From: Epichloe hybrida
Taxonomy: Eukaryota; Ascomycota; Sordariomycetes; Hypocreales; Clavicipitaceae
Assembly: GCA_019022495.1 (NCBI GenBank)
Contig: JAFEKR010000029.1
Location: 496,001-560,000, forward strand
Length of the DNA: 64,000 nucleotides
Direction: 5' to 3'
Shown here: piece after piece, positions 1 through 10,400 of the stretch
How the letters are laid out: every line of letters starts with the position of its first letter
Numbering within the stretch: the first letter of the stretch is position 1
Notes under the pieces: model-generated
The model's database searches: none
Told to the model about the DNA's origin: nothing
The model's input: only the letters and a program-made list of their open reading frames with translations
Made by a program: the position numbers and the translations under genes

Positions 1-74
1 TGTTTTTCTTTATAAAGTGTATATATTCGAAAAGGGATATTAGTAACTAAAGATCTAAGGTTATAATATAATAC

Positions 75-2312
75 TTACTCTTTATATTCTTTTTGTAAAT
101 CTAAAAGAAGTAATTTAATAGTTTGTTGGTTAAGCATTAACTTCTTTTCAATTGTAGCTAGATTTAGCCTAGGGTCTAATAACATTGCAAATAAATAAGG
201 TTTATAAAAATTATAATTACTTTCTATATCTTGAGGAAAGTATTTTTGTAATTTTTGTAAACCAATATTTAAGCAATCAATAAAGACCTGGCTAAATGGA
301 GCATATGAACTTTTCTAAAGGTATATTAGTAATCTTAATTTAGTAAAATATATAAGAAAAATATAACTTACATCATTCTTATAAGCAATTTGGTCTTCTT
401 TTATATTATTAAGATATTCATATATCCTAATAATAAAAATAGGGACTAACCCTAATGTATTATACTTTTGACTTTGTAAGATAATAGTTAGTTCATAAAA
501 AACCTCTAATATACTACTTAAAGTTGCTAAATCAACCCATTCTTGGGTTGAAGGCATAGCATCTTTTAAAGCAGCAATATTAGTATACTTATTTAATAAA
601 TTAATAGCTTCTTTAAGTTCTAAAGAGGTATTAATCATTAAATAAGTAGAATTCTATCTTATTTCATTTGCTATAGTTAAAAGGTTAGTATTATATAATT
701 AAATTTAATAGAATAGTAACTTACCAAGTGGAATCTTTGTAATATTACTATTTTTAGCCATGAAACCAAGTCTTTTAGCTTCTTTTAAAGCTTTAAGCCA
801 AGTTTTATAAATTCCTTGATTATTTTTTATAATAATAGTAATTCTTTTTAGCTTTCTAAGAATACCTAATAAATAAGTTAGTTAATAAGTATAATAGTAT
901 TTAACTTATTTTTACTTACCTTTAACAAAGGATTTAAATAATTTCCCCTTAGGTTGATTTTCAATAGCTTGAAATTCTTCCATTGAATAATGTAAATATT
1001 CGCTATTTTTAAATTCTTCTAAATTTTCAGAAGAAGATGTAGAATTTATAAATTTTGTTATAATATCCTTAGTAACGATATTAAGAACATGTGCTGTACA
1101 TCGGATATCATAAGGTTTAGTAATAATATCATTATAATTCTTATTAATATAAGAAGTTATAAATGTATTATTATCATAACTATTATCTCTAGTAAAGCTT
1201 AATAATATATTAGTATATTAAAAGTAATTATATAAATAAAGAAAATAAGTAAAAACTTACCTTATAATACTCTTAGCTTCTAAGTTATAGTCAAGAAGTA
1301 AATTATTAAAGCATTTCTAGATATAAACTCTAGTATGTAAGCTAGAGAGATATTCAAAGCCTAATTATATTAGGTTAGTAAACTTTTAAAAGTTAGATTA
1401 ATTATTTGAAGTAAATTTACCTAAAAGCTTATATTCTAGCTTAAAATTAGGGTTTAGCTAACTAGCTATAACTCCTAAATAAGATTTTGAATAGGTTAAG
1501 GTCCAAATATCTAGTTAAATAGATATAAACCCTAGGTTTATAATTTGGTAATTTAGCTGAGAAATAAGTTCTTTTTTAGAAGTATTATATAAAGAATGAA
1601 CTCTTTGAATAATACTTCTATAATTTAGTAAAGAAACTTTATTCTCATTACTTAAATTAAATTAGCTTAGCGTAAATAATAAAAGAAGGTAGTAAATTCC
1701 TTACCTAGAATAATAACATAGTATGTCTTTAAAAGAGCTACTATCTATTATATTAAAAGCTAGGTTATTTTGTAACATAAACTTAATAATAAGAATAATA
1801 GCTTTTTCTGGTTGAAATTCTTGAGAGAGAGTATTATTTCGATGTCGTTTTTTTGATATAAATCTTGTTATAGAAGATTAATCATCTGTTGTATATGTAT
1901 CTATGATTTCAGGCACTAAAATAGATTAGAATAAATAGATTAGTATTATTATAAGGGTTTTTAACTTACTAATAATCTTATTAGGTTCTTTCTCATTAGA
2001 TAAAGAACTAGCAATATTTTTATGCTTGAATTTATAGTGTTAAACCCCATTAGATGCTTGAAAACAATTAACTTTTGTTTTAAACCTAAAAGAACAATTA
2101 GGTTGAGTACAATAGCCTATAATAACCCTATCCTTATAAGGATTAATCTTAGATAATTCAAAATCAAATAAGTTATGGGTAAAAATATAGGCTTTTGTAC
2201 TAAACACATAATTATCCTGATTTTCAGGGAGTTTTTCGTAGGGGCCTAACTGGCTAGGTTCTAAGTTACTATCAGAAATAGTAAAAGAACAATCTAAGGT
2301 TGATTGAGTCAT
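75..2312 (-). pseudogene. hAT-superfamily DNA transposase, RIP-mutated, C-terminus beyond the window
   Basis: Translating the minus strand exon by exon gives a hAT transposase. The N-terminus (from the ATG at 2312) has a BED-type zinc finger: Cys pair in GYCTQPNCSF, then HYKFKH. Later blocks are LDIWT, the hallmark IRCTAHVLNIV, RWNSTYLMI and FAMLLDPRLNL. Exons are joined in frame by six introns at 1916-1969, 1651-1704, 1198-1260, 866-919, 671-724 and 315-371. All start GTAAG and end AG, and most have a CTAAY branch site. Nonsense changes are of RIP type: CAA to TAA at 2040-2042 and 1878-1880, and TGG to TAG at 654-656. Exon 3 (1261-1650) is the worst hit. Exon 7 ends at a TAA (75-77) or at another GTAAGT donor (from 78). 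The hATC dimerisation domain is missing and would lie left of the window. The element's termini were not found. Confidence 0.85.
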
Positions 2313-2464
2313 TGTAAAGATAAATAAGCGTAGTTATAAACTTAGAATATAAAGTGAATAGTTATTAAATAGTTGTTAAATAGTTAAAGAAAAAAAAACG
2401 GATAGAAAGAGAGAATTTACTTGTATTATATAGAAAAGTAAATAAAGAATAAGTATAAATCTTA

Positions 2465-2785
2465 AATTTACTACCTATAGCTAAAATTTACTACTAATAG
2501 TTATATTTTACTACCTATAGCTAGAATTTACTACCTATAGCTAGAATTTACTACCTATAGCTAGAATTCGCTACCTATAGTTACATTTTACTTCCTATAG
2601 CTAGAATTTACTACCTATAGCTAGAATTTGCTGCCTATAGCTAGAATTTGCCGCCTATAGCTAGAATTTGCCGCCTATAGCTAGAATTTGCCGCCTATAG
2701 CTAGAATTTACTACCTATAGCTAGAATTTGCTACATATAGCTAGAATTTGCTGCCTATAGTTACATTTTACTTCCTATAGCTAGA
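2465..2785. repeat. 20-bp minisatellite array, left part
   Basis: Head-to-tail 20-bp units close to TATAGCTAGAATTTACTACC, with variants ending GCTGCC, GCCGCC or TTCGCTACC. A divergent unit, TATAGTTACATTTTACTTCC, recurs. The array continues at 3344 after a SINE-like insertion. It lies directly upstream of the hAT transposase start. No coding potential is seen. Confidence 0.95.
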
Positions 2786-3195
2786 TGTAAGAGACCTAGA
2801 AGGTGTGCTAGGAATCCCAATAGACCAAAAGATCCGCCAATGCTAGCCGTTGCTAACATTACACCTTACAATCGGTTATAAGGCCTGTCACCTAGGGCCT
2901 CAGTCTCTATCAGGTCCCGTACACAGCGCCTCAGAACTATCCCTTCCCTTCTAGAGGCTCGCCCCGAGCCACTCTTTGGTCTCGCTAGTACGTAACCTTC
3001 TAAGGGATTAGGCCTAGACCTCCGTGGCCTCTGAGATAATCTAACCAATTGCGAACCCCCAAGGCCTAGTGTGGTGACCCACACCTGCCCTGTGAGCCTA
3101 ACGTAAGCTGCCTAGCCTAACCAATCCCGTACACCCGTGACAGGATTCGAACCTAGGACTAGCCCAGCCAGAAGACCCGTAACGGCTAGCATAAT
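2786..3195 (-). mobile_element. SINE-like 410-bp element with pol III B-box
   Basis: A GC-balanced, unmutated island inside the AT-rich minisatellite. On the minus strand it begins near 3195. About 50-60 bp in, it carries GGTTCGAATCC, a perfect pol III B-box with a T-arm-like context. A possible weak A-box (TAGCCGTTACGGG) lies about 35 nt upstream. The distal end (2786-2933 on the plus strand) is repeated next door at 3196-3343. The sequence GCTAGCCGTT occurs near both ends in opposite orientation. Many intact CA dinucleotides show it has escaped RIP, as expected for a repeat of only about 400 bp. A tRNA-derived SINE is the best guess, but no full cloverleaf folds. Confidence 0.55.
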
Positions 3196-3343
3196 TGTAA
3201 GAGACCTAGAAGGTGTGCTAGGAATCCCAATAGACCAAAAGATCCGCCAATGCTAGCCGTTGCTAACATTGCACCTTACAATCGGTTATAAGGCCTGTCA
3301 CCTAGGGCCTCAGTCTCTATCGGGTCCCGTACACAGCGCCTCA
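3196..3343 (-). mobile_element. Truncated second copy of the SINE-like element
   Basis: Repeats 2786-2933 almost exactly (differences include ATTACACC versus ATTGCACC and ATCAGG versus ATCGGG), head to tail with the full unit. It stops abruptly inside the element at GCGCCTCA, after which the minisatellite resumes. On the minus strand it holds only the 3' part of the element, which is the usual form of 5' truncation in target-primed retroposition. Partial tandem duplication is the alternative. Confidence 0.6.
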
Positions 3344-4531
3344 CACTAGAATTTGCTGCCTATAGCTAGAATTTACTACCTATAGCTAGAATTCGCTACC
3401 TATAGTTACATTTTACTTCCTATAGCTAGAATTTGCCGCCTATAGCTAGAATTTGCTGCCTATAGCTAGAATTTGCTGCCTATAGCTAGAATTTGCCGTA
3501 TATAGCTAGAATTTGCTGCCTATAGTTACATTTTACTTCCTATAGCTAGAATTTGCCGCCTATAGCTAGAATTTGCTGCCTATAGCTAGAATTTGCTGCC
3601 TATAGCTAGAATTTGCCGTATATAGCTAGAATTTGCTGCCTATAGTTACATTTTACTTCCTATAGCTAGAATTTGCCGCCTATAGCTAGAATTTGCCGTA
3701 TGTAGCTAGAATTTGCTGCCTATAGTTACATTTTACTTCCTATAGCTAGAATTTGCCGCCTATAGCTAGAATTTGCCGCCTATAGCTAGAATTTACTACC
3801 TATAGCTAGAATTTACCGCCTATAGCTAGAATTTGCTGCCTATAGTTACATTTTCCTTCCTATAGCTAGAATTTGCTGCCTATAGCTAGAATTTACTACC
3901 TATAGCTAGAATTCGCTACCTATAGTTACATTTTACTTCCTATAGCTAGAATTTGCCGCCTATAGCTAGAATTTGCTGCCTATAGCTAGAATTTGCTGCC
4001 TATAGCTAGAATTTGCCGTATATAGCTAGAATTTGCTGCCTATAGTTACATTTTACTTCCTATAGCTAGAATTTGCTGCCTATAGCTAGAATTTGCTGCC
4101 TATAGCTAGAATTTGCCGTATATAGCTAGAATTTGCTGCCTATAGTTACATTTTACTTCCTATAGCTAGAATTTGCCGCCTATAGCTAGAATTTGCCGTA
4201 TGTAGCTAGAATTTGCTGCCTATAGTTACATTTTACTTCCTATAGCTAGAATTTGCCGCCTATAGCTAGAATTTGCCGCCTATAGCTAGAATTTACTACC
4301 TATAGCTAGAATTTACCGCCTATAGCTAGAATTTGCTGCCTATAGTTACATTTTCCTTCCTATAGCTAGAATTTGCTGCCTATAGCTAGAATTTACTACC
4401 TATAGCTAGAATTTGCTACCTATAGCTAGAATTTGCCGTATATAGCTAGAATTTGCCACCTATAGCTAGAATTTACTACCTATAGCTAGAATTTACTACC
4501 TAGAGCTAGAATTTACTACCTAGAGCTAGAA
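3344..4531. repeat. 20-bp minisatellite array, right part, with higher-order duplication
   Basis: Continuation of the 20-bp array (typical unit TATAGCTAGAATTTGCTGCC). Unit variants form a higher-order pattern. The block 3381-3900 (26 units) is repeated at 3901-4400 with the same order of variants, minus one unit (25 units). Within it a 120-bp sub-block (3421-3540) is repeated at 3541-3660. The last units (about 4490-4531) carry TAGAGCTAGA and look like degenerating edges. Confidence 0.95.
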
Positions 4532-4534
4532 TAG

Positions 4535-4769
4535 TAAGCCTAGTAATTACTATTATAAAAACAGGCTAAATTTAATTTACTATATAGTAGGATTCTATTA
4601 TAATAATAATAAGAATAGTAATATAATTAAAAGTGGGCCTAGTGATTACTATTATAAAAACAGGCTAAATTTAGTTTACTATATTGTAGGATTCTATTAT
4701 AATAACGATAAGAATAGTAATATAATTAAAAGTAAGCCTAGTAATTACTATTATGAAAACAGGCTAAAT
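4535..4769. repeat. 99-bp tandem repeat, left part (interrupted by copia element A)
   Basis: Units start at 4535, 4634 and 4733 with [AG][AG]GCCTAGTRATTAC and contain ACAGGCTAAATTTA. The third unit stops at GGCTAAAT (4769), where the LTR begins. The remainder of that unit resumes at 25,033 beyond the other LTR, so the array predates the copia insertion. The units share AAAAGTGGGCCT-like motifs with the hAT-like elements further right. Confidence 0.85.
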
Positions 4770-5077
4770 TGTTGGAACAAAGGTGATATCAATCGCGCGT
4801 CGCAGCCGCAATTACCCGGCAAAAGCTCGGGCCGCGCGCACGCCCTACACGTAACCTATAACCTAGCATGTTAATTAGCTAGGAAATATAGGGATATAAA
4901 CACGTAACCCCTTTTCCCTTTATATATTATATATTCTAGCTTTTAACCTCTCTTTTTCCTATAACTTAATCAATTATACTAATAGATAACGTAGCCTAGA
5001 ATAGATAATCAATAATAATACTATTCTTTAGGCTTATAACTATAACACATTGAATTTAATACCCTATAAATCTAACA
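4770..5077 (+). repeat. 5' LTR of copia element A
   Basis: 308-bp LTR beginning TGTTGGAACAAAGG and ending GAATCTAACA... (TG...CA). It matches the LTRs at 24,725-25,032, 42,918-43,224 and 49,415-49,721. The first 80-90 bp are GC-rich (CGCGCGTCGCAGCC) and little mutated, while the rest is AT-rich. It is preceded by TAAAT, the 5-bp target site duplication that recurs after 25,032. Confidence 0.92.
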
Positions 5078-7402
5078 CTAATTAGTGGTTACCTTCATAG
5101 ATAACCACGTAGTCTTTAAATACTATAGATTAGTAAGGTTAATTAGAAGAGGTAGCTTATCTAATAATAACTTACCCTATAAAATAGGAGGGCTACATTT
5201 AATAATAAGTTATACTAACGGAAAGGTATAATATAGCTCTCTTCTTACTTTAGTATTAATATCTATATCTATATAGATTTCAAAATAACAAAGAAAGGGT
5301 TAACACTAGTAGCTAGGCTATCCCCTTATCTTTCTTTATTATACGTTCTATTACATATTTAAAGTTAACTACCTTACCTTGTAATCCTTTATATCCAAAA
5401 CACGTTATATAATCATAGTTATATCCCTTTTCTCCTTATATTATAAGATTTACTTCCCTTAATTAGTTAGAATATTAGATATAGCTAGACTATTAGGGAC
5501 CTCTAGTTAATTTAAAGTCCCTAGTAAGAGTAATAGTTATAATAATACTATAGAAGGCGTTAAAGCTAGAGATAGTAATAAATACCTTAATAAAGGAAAA
5601 ACCCTTATCTACACTAATCTATACCCTTACATCTCTATAAGACTTAAATAATATATTATAGAAAAACTACTCTAGTAAATAGGAAGTTCTAAGCATAAAG
5701 AGATAACAATACCTAAGGAAATTAGTCTTTATATCCTTATAAAGACTAAATAATATAAGGAATAAGGGTTATTTAGAAGAACACTATTCTCTGAATTTAG
5801 TAATAATTTCTATAGTTAGTTAAGGGATAAGTTTGCAGAAGGGAGAGACCTTTCCTAGAATAGACTTTAAGACTATCTCCTTTATAATAAAGTGTATATA
5901 ACTATTAGAAGAGGTACTAAGATAGTAAATAACCTTAAAGAAGTAGTAAACTAAGAAGAATTCTAATTTTAGACTCTTAAAGAAATCAAAGAGGCTAGGA
6001 AGAAGTATATAGGCTTCTAAAAGAACCTATAGAATAAAGAGTTCTTCTATAATTTACTAGATAATAGTAATATTAGAACCTAATAACTTACCCCTTTACC
6101 TTGCCTATTAGTCTAATCACTATTAAAAGAATTAATAAGCTAGACTCCTTTAGGAAGGCTAAGTTAATCTCCTCTAGGAAGGCTAAGCTAATCTCCTCTA
6201 GGAAGGTTAATTAACCTAGAGTTAAGACTACCTAAGGATACTATTTATAAGCATCTATAGCCTATAGGTAACTCCCTTACCTATACCTTTACCTAAGATA
6301 AGTTAGTAGTATTACCCTAGAAATACTACTAATAATACCCCTAAGTAAGAGAGTTACTAATAGAGGTAACCTTTACTACCTAGGGCTAGTAGTGCCCCTA
6401 TTAGTATAGCTTAAAGAGCTATACTTCCTCCTTCCTAATATAAGGAAGAGAAAGGTTAGAGGGAATAATAAGCCCTAAGAGTACTACCTATAAAGCTACT
6501 CTCTTACTTCCTAAAGACCTTACTACCCCTTTTATAAATATAAAGAGAAGTATTTAGAGAACTCCTATAGACTTAGAGACCTTTACTAAAGTAAATTATA
6601 GACTTATTAAAGGTATACCCTAAAGAATAACTTTATAGCATTAATAACTATAATATTCTTAAATTAAAGCTTTAAATATTCTATAGGAAGTGTAAATTAC
6701 TTAATATCTAACCTAAATAAGCTAGTTATGCCTTTAAGATTATACTTAAAGGTAAAGCTTTGTAATACTATATAAACTATCTCTTTAAACCTAGTTAACT
6801 ATAAGACCTCCCTATACTTATTAGCTATATAAGGAAATAATTTAAGACTAAAGATATATAGTAAAGATATCTCCTAGAATAAAATAATTTTACCCTACGA
6901 GGGATAATAAAAGATAACCTAAGCAAATTAATAATTAATTACTTTAATAATCTTATAGAAAGGCTAGCTATCTTATAATAAGTAATACCTAAAGTAAGCT
7001 AAAGTAAAAGGGCACTTTAGAACTAACTTATAATAGCCTATAATAATATTCTAGAATATAGAGAAGTTATTATAGACTTACTAAAGGGACTATAAGAATT
7101 TTATAAATAGATTAGGATAATATTCTAACTAGTAAAGGAAGAGAAGAAGAACTACCACTAGTTCCTAACTAAAACTATAACCCTAGAGTAATTCTAGACT
7201 AACTAAAAATATAATAGGAAAGGAAAAGAGACCTAATACTCTTTAAAACTATAAGGAAAAGGAGAAAATCCTTATATAAAGAAATACTATATGTGTAGTA
7301 AGGAAGAATACTAGTTATTAAAGCACCTAGAAGAGGACTATAAGAAGGTGTATTAATGCTTTAAAAACCACTACCTTATGGATCTAACTAATAACTTGTA
7401 TA
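5078..7402 (+). pseudogene. Copia element A: leader and gag with RIP-broken zinc knuckle
   Basis: Gag region of a Ty1/copia element, plus strand, collinear with 43,225-45,540 in element B. It is riddled with TAG/TAA stops. Around 7280-7350 the frame reads YYMCSKEEY-stop-LLKHLEEDY, a CCHC zinc knuckle whose Cys, Gly, His and Trp codons were lost by C-to-T and G-to-A changes. The segment ends at the 15-bp duplication CTAATAACTTGTATA (7388-7402) made by LINE C. The reading resumes at 16,075. Confidence 0.8.
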
Positions 7403-10400
7403 TATATATTATTTACGCTAGTTAGCTCTATAGATGGCTATTACTAGTACTCCTACTACTAAGTCAAAAGGGAAAACCCTATACTAGGAAGAAAAACCCC
7501 CTTACATCTATGTACAGGCTAGCGCTAGCCCTATCATAGGTCTGCGCCGCTTAGTGTGTTTCCTGTTGTAGGTATTTGTTACTAGCTTACGCTAGCCTTA
7601 TCCTATTAAAAAGAAAAAAGAAAGGAAAAATTATATAGAATAAGCCCCTTCTAGTCCTATTCTAGTGCAATAACACGTCTGTCCTAAGTCTCTCTGCTTT
7701 AGGCTAGGGTAAAGTAAATCTAGATTCGTAGCGTTAATTCACTTCTTATTTACTCTTACGCTAACTCTTCCATAGCCCTACTTTTTAGCTATCTCTAGCT
7801 TACCTCTACCTTATATATCTAGTAAAGTCTAAGCACCTGGTTTTATTTAATTAGTATAGGGGGAGGGTAGTTATAGCCCTAGACTAGTACAGTCCTAGGT
7901 TAAGATTACTTGTGTGTTATTAGATTTATTAATTACGTTATGCTTCGTTTTTAAGTAAGTTATCTGAATTTCCCCCCCCCCCCCCTCCGTAGGTATAAAA
8001 GAGAGCTCTCCCCCCCCTAGGGTCCTAGTCTCTTTCTTCTCTTTATATTAAACTTCCTATAGGTTCTTCTTTTCTTTCTAGCTATCTAAGGCTACCCTAG
8101 GCTAGGGTTAGGTTATTTACTAATATTTGCTACAGATTTAGAACAAATCTAGCATAATAGCGCTAGAAGCTATAAGTACTCTAGTATTACTACTTATCTA
8201 GCTTTAATCCACCTAGGAATCCTACAAGTATAAGAACTTCCTAAGGAAGTCTATAACTAAGAAGTAATACACGTAAGTAACGGAAAAGGGTCTATCTATA
8301 AGTTATGTTTACCTCTGTTCTAGGCCTAATCCGCTGCTAATTTGCCTTAGCTTAGTGTACTAAGAGAAGTCTAATGTGTATCCTATAAGTCTCGTTTAAT
8401 TTAGGACCTTAGGTATTAGTGCTATCTTATTATTAGTAAGTTAGCCCTGCTCTAGCTTAGTAACAAGGCTAACTTACTAGATAGGGGCAGCCACTAACAC
8501 ATATTTTAACTATTAGGTTCGGAACTATTAATACTACTAGGTAATAATTACCTTTATTCTAGCTTAGTTCTATGTCTAATCCGCTATATAGCTAAATATA
8601 TCTAGTAACCAAAATAAGCACTAGTGGTTAGTTAAGACCTAGGCTTCTATAGCTAATAGGGGTAAGGTAAGTCTGCTCTAGCCTAGTAGTAAGTTTATTC
8701 TAGCTCTAATATCCTCCTTAATAAACTCTAGAAGGCTTCTAGGACTAGGTTAAGAAGCTTTATACTAGTAATTAGGTAAAGAAGAAATAAAGCGCCTTAG
8801 TAGTAGGCCTAGACTAGGCTAGTTCCTCTAAGAAATAGTATACTAAGCTTATCTTTTAGCTTACGTGCCTTAACACGCATATAGTAGAGATAAACTATCT
8901 CCTACTTGCTATTATCCCTACGAAGAGTTACAACTAAGTAACTATAAGTGTAACCCTTATCCTAGAGAAGAAATAAGGTAGTGGCTTAATTTTAGTTTAG
9001 AGTAGGGGTAGTAGTAGGCTAGTAGGACTTATAATACCTAGAGTTTATAGTTAAAATTAATCTAATAATAGTTCTAGACCTAAATATTCTTTATTATAAT
9101 TATAAATTATAAAATTAGTCCCTCCCCTAGCCTACCTCTATGCCTATACTATCTGTTCTATCCCTTATGCTAGATTTATAATTAGGAGGTTTTCCATCTA
9201 TTAACAAAGTTAGCCTAGGTCTAGAGGTATTCTAAGCTATCTTATAGCTAGCTCCTATGCTAATAAGTAATATTAGAGTTATCTTGTGCTAAGGAACTAT
9301 TTAGCCAAATATTTTGCTTTTTAAGGTTTATTTAGGGCTAGCCTTACCTCCTATATATTAGCAGGCTATCGCTGCTAAGGTTACCTATGGTTATATTTAC
9401 TATAATTAACTAGTATGTAGTATTAGTCTTCTATAGCTTAACCGTAGCTACATAGGGGCGAAACTACCCTAGGAACCTTTCTTTAGAACAGGAACTTATT
9501 TAAGCCTATCTTTCCTATACGTAGTTAGATGATTATTAAAGAGATATAATTATCTATGTTAGTATGGAATTCCTAGATTTCCTTTCGGTTATAGGAGGGT
9601 GGTTAGTCTTTAGTTAGTTCTCTAACGCATTTACTCTAGGCTAGCCTCTCCTTATTATACTAGTTCTCCTAATGTTTCTTCTATTCCTTATCTATATCTA
9701 TATCTAGCTTATTATTAATAGGTAAGGGTCTTCTTCTGTGGTGTAGTACCGTTATAACTAAGTTAGCTGTGGCTTAGATTATCCTTGCTATCCCGCTATT
9801 AATAATTCTTTTTTTAAACCTTTGCTTTATCTTATTTAGGTAAAGGTTAAGGGGGGGGACGCAGGTCTTAACCTCTAGTTATACAATAGGTATAGCCTTA
9901 AACGCCCCTATAATAATCTAGAGGTAAGCTAATTAATTTACTATAAAGCTTTTTACCACTTCTCTTAGCTTTCCTCCCTTCTTAGTAGGGGTGTGGTAAG
10001 CGCTCACTCTATAGGCAAGGATAGGCTAGACTACCTACATATATAGAAGTCTAGTATCTCTAAAGCTACATCCCTAGGCTAATACTACTAGCTTAGAGAG
10101 TGTAAGCCACTACTAAGCTAACTTGCCCTTAAGGATATTTCTATAGGCGCTCTAGTTAAGTTTTCTATTAACCTACACTCCTAGGAATTTACATAATTCT
10201 ATAGGTACTATCTCCTCTACTCTAAGCAGAGCATGTAATGTAATGTAATGTAATGTAATGTAATGTGTAATTACATTACATTACATTACATTACATTACA
10301 AACATTACAAATGTAATATTAGGAGGAAAAGGAAGTGGGGTATATTAATATCTTATAATATACTTTAGATGTTTCTCTATTAGATTAATATAAGTGTTTT

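Noticed and set aside
2866..3084. 72-codon ORF in the SINE-like unit
   Set aside because: Lies in a pol III-type element and is cut in the second copy; composition alone explains it.
3125..3192. Functional tRNA gene
   Set aside because: Only the T-arm/B-box is convincing; acceptor and anticodon stems do not form.
2465..4531. CRISPR-like array
   Set aside because: Units are contiguous 20-bp repeats without unique spacers, in a eukaryotic genome.
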